The notes under the pieces were generated by a model that was given only the letters and a program-made list of their open reading frames with translations, ran no database searches and was not told where the DNA came from. A stretch of DNA of 64,000 nucleotides from Spinellus fusiger (taxonomy: Eukaryota; Mucoromycota; Mucoromycetes; Mucorales; Phycomycetaceae), in NCBI GenBank assembly GCA_025094145.1, contig JALLLS010000059.1, forward strand, positions 124,001-188,000, given 5' to 3'. Positions 59,601-64,000 of the stretch are shown one piece after another. A program made the position numbers and the translations under genes. Numbering within the stretch: position 1 is the first letter of the stretch; each line of letters opens with the position of its first letter.

Positions 59601-62600
59601 TAAACTAGGCAATTACATGAATTGAAATAAATACATTGTAGCTTTTTTTTTAGTCTAAGAATATTTAGTTTTTATTCAGTAGCAATTACAATATAAATAG
59701 AAACACATAACTCAGGAAAATACATCTCGTTTACCTGCTGCCATGATCCAGTGTTTGTCCCATTCTCAATATAATATAACTAGTTATACTTTTAACCATT
59801 TCATAGCATGTATCTGAGAAATAAAAGCAGTCTTGGAACAGTAATGTGTTTGTCTCATTCACGTTTAAAGTGTCTCGTCATCTTATATTTAAATATAAGA
59901 ATTTAACAGTTGGCAAATCGTAAAAGGCATCCATGAGTAGGATCTAAATCTTTTTAGATTTCCAACGCTCACAGATACCAGGAAAAGAGGGCAGATATAC
60001 TGCTAATACTGTTTACAAAGAGGAAATTTAGTTTTCAGCCCATACATCTCTTATATTTAATCTAAAATAAAATATCAACACTTTATCACACTGTTTCTAT
60101 AAACTGTAAAACACACAACTATGATAATCATTGGTTTGATTTATGAGTGCAAAGTGATTTATAGTTGAATTTATATTAACAGATAATAAATATTTATAAA
60201 TGAATTTAATAAATAAAGGTAGACTGATTTAAAGCTACAATGCATACAACAAGCTATTATGTAGGTTAACAATCGCAATGCACAGTCTAAATGGTAATGT
60301 CTCTTACAGAAGATGAGATAGTTGGTATAAATGAGATAATAGAAACGCATATCACCTATGGCCACAGTAATTATTGGCAAACATTCTAGAGAGAGTATTA
60401 AAGCAGCACTCCAAAGCACGAGTTTGTAGATAAAGTAGATGGCCACCTAGTAAAGGTGCTACACATAAAAGTGTTGACAGTACATTTAGTAGCATGTATA
60501 TTGAAGCAGTGACAGAGTGGTTTTGCAGGGATTATTCTATCAATAGCTCACAAAAATAAAAGAGAGTCCACCCACAGGCCAAAAAAGTGTTTTTCTCTTT
60601 CCTATTGATTTTCTCTTCAATTTCTACCTTTACCCAGCATCTTCGACTCTTTTCTGTCTCTGTTCCAGAGGACAATAATAAGGAAGTATGCGTCTTTAGA
60701 AAAAACAGTGGTGAGGTTTCTCTCTTAGATGACTGGAACAGTAAAGAGCTGCCATCTATAGTTGAAAACCAAGTATAGGCCTCTCAATTTGACTTGTTTA
60801 TCAAGATTTCTGTGGGCACCACTTTTTTTTAGAAGACTTTCTACTTGTTATGAGCCCATACTGCTGTGAATTATACCAAAGAATAGAGTATCACTGTCTA
60901 TGAGCAAAATAGGAGTGGTTATAAGCTCATTGAAGACTTGTTTCTATGTCATTTTTAGTCAAAAGGTATAGTAATAAAAATAAATATTATTAATCATTTT
61001 TTATTGGTAAAGTTGTCCACTATAGCCACAGGATTATCTTTTCCTATGTTTTACATGAATTCAATGTTATGTTAAGATAGTATACAGTTTTTCTTTCTTT
61101 CCCAAAATACAATTACTTACTATTAGCTACATTGTGAATAAGCATAGACGCTACCAGAAACCTATTACGAGAGCATGAATTTACTATTTCACATCATCTG
61201 AATGCCATTAACACACACACACACACACACACCATTTAATGTTCAGTTGCCAGACAAGACGAGTGTGTTTGAGCACATTTCTCTAGCCACTCTATGGGGC
61301 ATCAGATAAATAGTATACAGACCTACATTAGCTTCTAGTATACTTGCTCCATTTTAATAGATACTCTATAGCGCCCACTGTAGCAGAACAGAATGTATAG
61401 CACAAAGTAAAGTTACTGCTTTTATTGATTCACTTATAACTAACAGCCTCTTCTATTGGGAAATTGGTGTCGAGATACCAAGTTACACGAGTGTATTTCA
61501 ACAGTGGTCTCTTGCTTCCACACTCTACACACAGAAATAATTACTAGAAAATAGTCACTTTGCAACTTTAACATATTACAACCATAAAGTGAACACCCAT
61601 TAAACATCCCTTGGGTAGAATATTCAATGATTAAAATGGTGATATATCCCATGAATACATATAATTAGTGTTAGTCCTAGTAATAAATATCATCTTGCAC
61701 TGTTTTCCAACACAACACAACATCTACATAGCAATGAGTTCATTAGATATGTTTACAGTAGTGTTTATTATCAGAAATAAAGGTTTGCTATTTTAAAATT
61801 TCAGACTTTGAAGTGTTTACATTGATCAGTGCTTAGTGTAGTAGGCAGTATTTAATTATTTAGGCTGCTGGTAAAACATACTCATAGAACTACTGATGAA
61901 GATCCTAGTTGTGATTTGAAAAAGACTTGATGGTCAATTAAAGACTAAAGAATGCGAGAAAAAAGTGGTGAGAATTAATATTGCCCAAGACAGTAGTATT
62001 TCTTACTTTCCCTCTCTCTATTTACATTAAGAATGTCAGTGTCATAGGGTTTCAATTTTCAGTTTTCAATTTGATCTTGATATCTATGAGTAGTGTATTC
62101 ACAATGAGTGTCCATTGTGTATCTTTCTGCTTTATAACTTTACTTGCCTTATTTTACTATCTTTTTATATGGTAGGATATTTGAAATAAGTTGTATATTT
62201 CTTTTCATTTAATTGTATTTCTCGTATTCTCTCTTGTATTTCTCGTATTCTCTTTTGTATTTCTTGTATTCTCTTTTGTATTTCTTGTATTCTCTCTTGT
62301 ATTTATTATATTTCTATGTTTCTCTCTTTCTCTCTGTACATCACAATTTTGCATCAGTACACTATATTAAATCATTGATATACATACCTTGAATTTAATT
62401 TGGTAAGGCCACGAACTTCTACAAAAATATATAGCCTGAGCATCACTCTGTTTTCAATCATTAATGTCTAGAATATGCATAGTGTGAGTATAATAACTAT
62501 TCAAAAATAAAAATGAAATAAAAAACCCATGAAATCAAGAACAAAGTAGAGGGAACAATGATTTCAGCAAGGCCATCAGTAATTCAAAAGACGGTGCCAA
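59601..62600. other. AT-rich intergenic, no gene seen
   Basis: 3 kb with only short frames. One 63-codon frame at 60587-60778 ends in a polar stretch (VPEDNNKEVCVFRKNSGEV) but has no recognised family. Microsatellites: CA at 61211-61232 and the 19-mer array at 62215-62300. Confidence 0.4.
62215..62300. repeat. TGTATTTCTCGTATTCTCT array
   Basis: Four to five direct copies of a 19-mer that drift between CTCGTATTC and CTTGTATTC. Confidence 0.85.
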
Positions 62601-62639
62601 ATAGAAAGCTTAGGAGCTTACCAAGGATAATGACAGGGA

Positions 62640-63300
62640 CATAAATAATGACAATACTAGAGCCAAGGCCAATAGATAGATAGTCCAGCAGAAAAATAGA
62701 GGGGTCCTAAGATAGTCACCAAAAAGACCAAGGGCCCAAAACCAGAAAGTCCAGCAGCCAGCAAGCGAGACCCCAAAGACAAGGCCCAAAGACATGTCCC
62801 AGCAGCAAGACCCAAAAGCAAGGCCCACCAACAAGGCCAACGCAGAGCCCAGACCCACTGATAAACACCGCCACGCAACCATCCACACCTACGACGTCTA
62901 CATATATAATCAGATTCAAATTCAAAACTAGTATGTATCATAGATCATAGATCATAGATCAATCTTTCTTTCTTTCTTTCTTTCTTACCTTCGGGCACAC
63001 TACGGCTCGCCATCACCTTGGAGAATAGCAACTTCAGACAATGATCAGATAGAGGAACTAATATCTAGTATCCATCATATCTTCAACATTGCTTCCATAC
63101 ACCATCTCAGAACAGACACCAACAAATTCAGGAAGGAGGGGGATACGCTACCATCTGTTTGTGGCTCCATTCTGTACCAGTGTCGCCCAATATCTCTTAG
63201 TAAATCCATTGGGGAGACGTTCGGCCTTCGACTCGAACATGCTCAGATTATACCACACCAGCTTCCTCATCTGTAGAAACAAGTCCCCACAAATAATTGG
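62640..63300 (+). other. GC-richer segment with basic Pro/Lys-rich coding-like frame
   Basis: At 62718-62860 one plus frame reads TKKTKGPKPESPAASKRDPK and continues basic and Gln-rich to a stop. At 63100-63280 another plus frame (LRTDTNKFRKEGDTL, GETFGLRLEHAQIIPHQL) looks protein-like. The composition differs from the AT-rich flank. It may be part of a retroelement or an unfinished gene running out of the window. Confidence 0.3.
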
Positions 63301-63501
63301 CTAGACATGGCAGCACTTTGCCTTCAGGAACAGAGTCCTGGATGGGGTCACATATCACAAAAAATCACTTTTGTTTGATATGTCACTGGTATTCTCATCA
63401 CCGGCATCAAGATCACTGTTTTCTACAGGCAAATCAACACCACGCACTCAGACATTCTACACATCTGGTGCCAAACCGTTCCAGAGCTGGGTGTCCCGGC
63501 T

Positions 63502-63978
63502 TCAATCTAAAGTATCCTCCAGATCATCGCCAACTAAATCGTCACTCCGCAAAGAGCGACCCTCAGCGCCAGCAAAATCCTCCGAGTCACTTTCCAAAGG
63601 GGGATTGAGCACATCTTCCAGGTCAACACCCGACAGATCGTCGGAGTCAACGCCAGAGGGTTCTTCCACACCAATGTAGTCATGTAGCAACTCCAATAGC
63701 TCGTTGTTGCTAATGATGGACGATTGTCCATCATCCTCATCAGATCTACTGCCCTCAGACTGAGTGTCACCCAGTGCATCGTCGTGGGACACTTCGCTGA
63801 CCATCTCAACACTTTCTACCTCCTCCGAAGAGCAGGCGTCCCAGTGCGGCACAGGGCCCAAGCTTTCTCTCGACTCAAAGCCGTAGAGTCCACCTGTAGA
63901 TCCGGCGGAATCCCTGAATAGAGCCAGAGGCAGAACCGGTGCACAGGTCAACACCTCATAAGGCATGTCCAAGTCCAT
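63502..63978 (-). CDS. Acidic Ser/Asp-rich protein, unidentified
   Basis: A 158-codon frame with an ATG start and a stop. The second half has repeated short acidic units (SGVDSDDLSGVDLEDVL, SDSEDFAGAEG, RSDDLVGDDLEDTL). No domain was recognised. High GC for this window. The start is at the window edge, so it may extend as part of a longer gene or an element; antisense frames exist over the same bases. Confidence 0.35.
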   Translation of the reverse strand: MDLDMPYEVLTCAPVLPLALFRDSAGSTGGLYGFESRESLGPVPHWDACSSEEVESVEMVSEVSHDDALGDTQSEGSRSDEDDGQSSIISNNELLELLHDYIGVEEPSGVDSDDLSGVDLEDVLNPPLESDSEDFAGAEGRSLRSDDLVGDDLEDTLD

Positions 63979-64000
63979 GCCCTCAGTGCCTGCACTGCAG

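Overview
The window is nuclear DNA of a filamentous fungus, most likely an early-diverging one (Mucoromycota, Mucorales-like). The reasons are short GT-AG introns (about 45-200 nt) in nearly every gene, AT-rich intergenic DNA full of microsatellites, no bacterial-style operons, and a gene set that mixes fungal and animal-like families (DIP2/CMR2, WBP4, BZW/5MP, SLC35C2, perilipin, ERV41, YOP1). The species assignment is an inference. No tRNA, rRNA or CRISPR array was found.

Layout. 1-14 kb is a repeat-rich accessory region. It holds one complete gene (a six-exon monocarboxylate-type MFS transporter, 1124-2937), three decayed Tc1/mariner copies, a deleted tyrosine-recombinase element, a small HTH protein gene, one copy of a dispersed inverted-repeat element (here named TIR-X), and a decayed C-terminus of a Fanzor/TnpB-like RuvC nuclease at about 13.5 kb. 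14.4-46.7 kb is the gene-dense core: DIP2-family protein (-), PLPBP (-), a 79-residue acylated mini-protein (+), SLC35C2-like transporter (-) divergent from ELP5 (+), ERV41 (+) converging on a ZIP transporter (-), WBP4 (-) divergent from a Wee1/Myt1-like kinase (+), YOP1 (+), BZW/5MP (-), a small unidentified membrane protein (-) with a TIR-X copy in its intron, and a perilipin (-). 46.7-64 kb is again sparse: an ELM1-family protein (-), a peroxisomal-type 2-hydroxyacyl-CoA lyase (+), three more TIR-X copies (one containing a second Fanzor-like relic), further transposase debris, and a GC-richer segment at the right edge.

Gene cooperation. The core genes are housekeeping and not functionally clustered. 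Several do concern the endomembrane system and lipids (ERV41, YOP1, SLC35C2-like, DIP2, perilipin, HACL1). Exon models were assembled by hand from splice sites, reading phase and family resemblance; in every protein-coding model given with exons the summed length is a multiple of three, except the small membrane protein, whose 5' end is unknown.

The most notable signals are the two Fanzor-like (eukaryotic OMEGA/TnpB-type) nuclease relics: one next to a long hairpin, the other inside a TIR element whose other local copies lack it.
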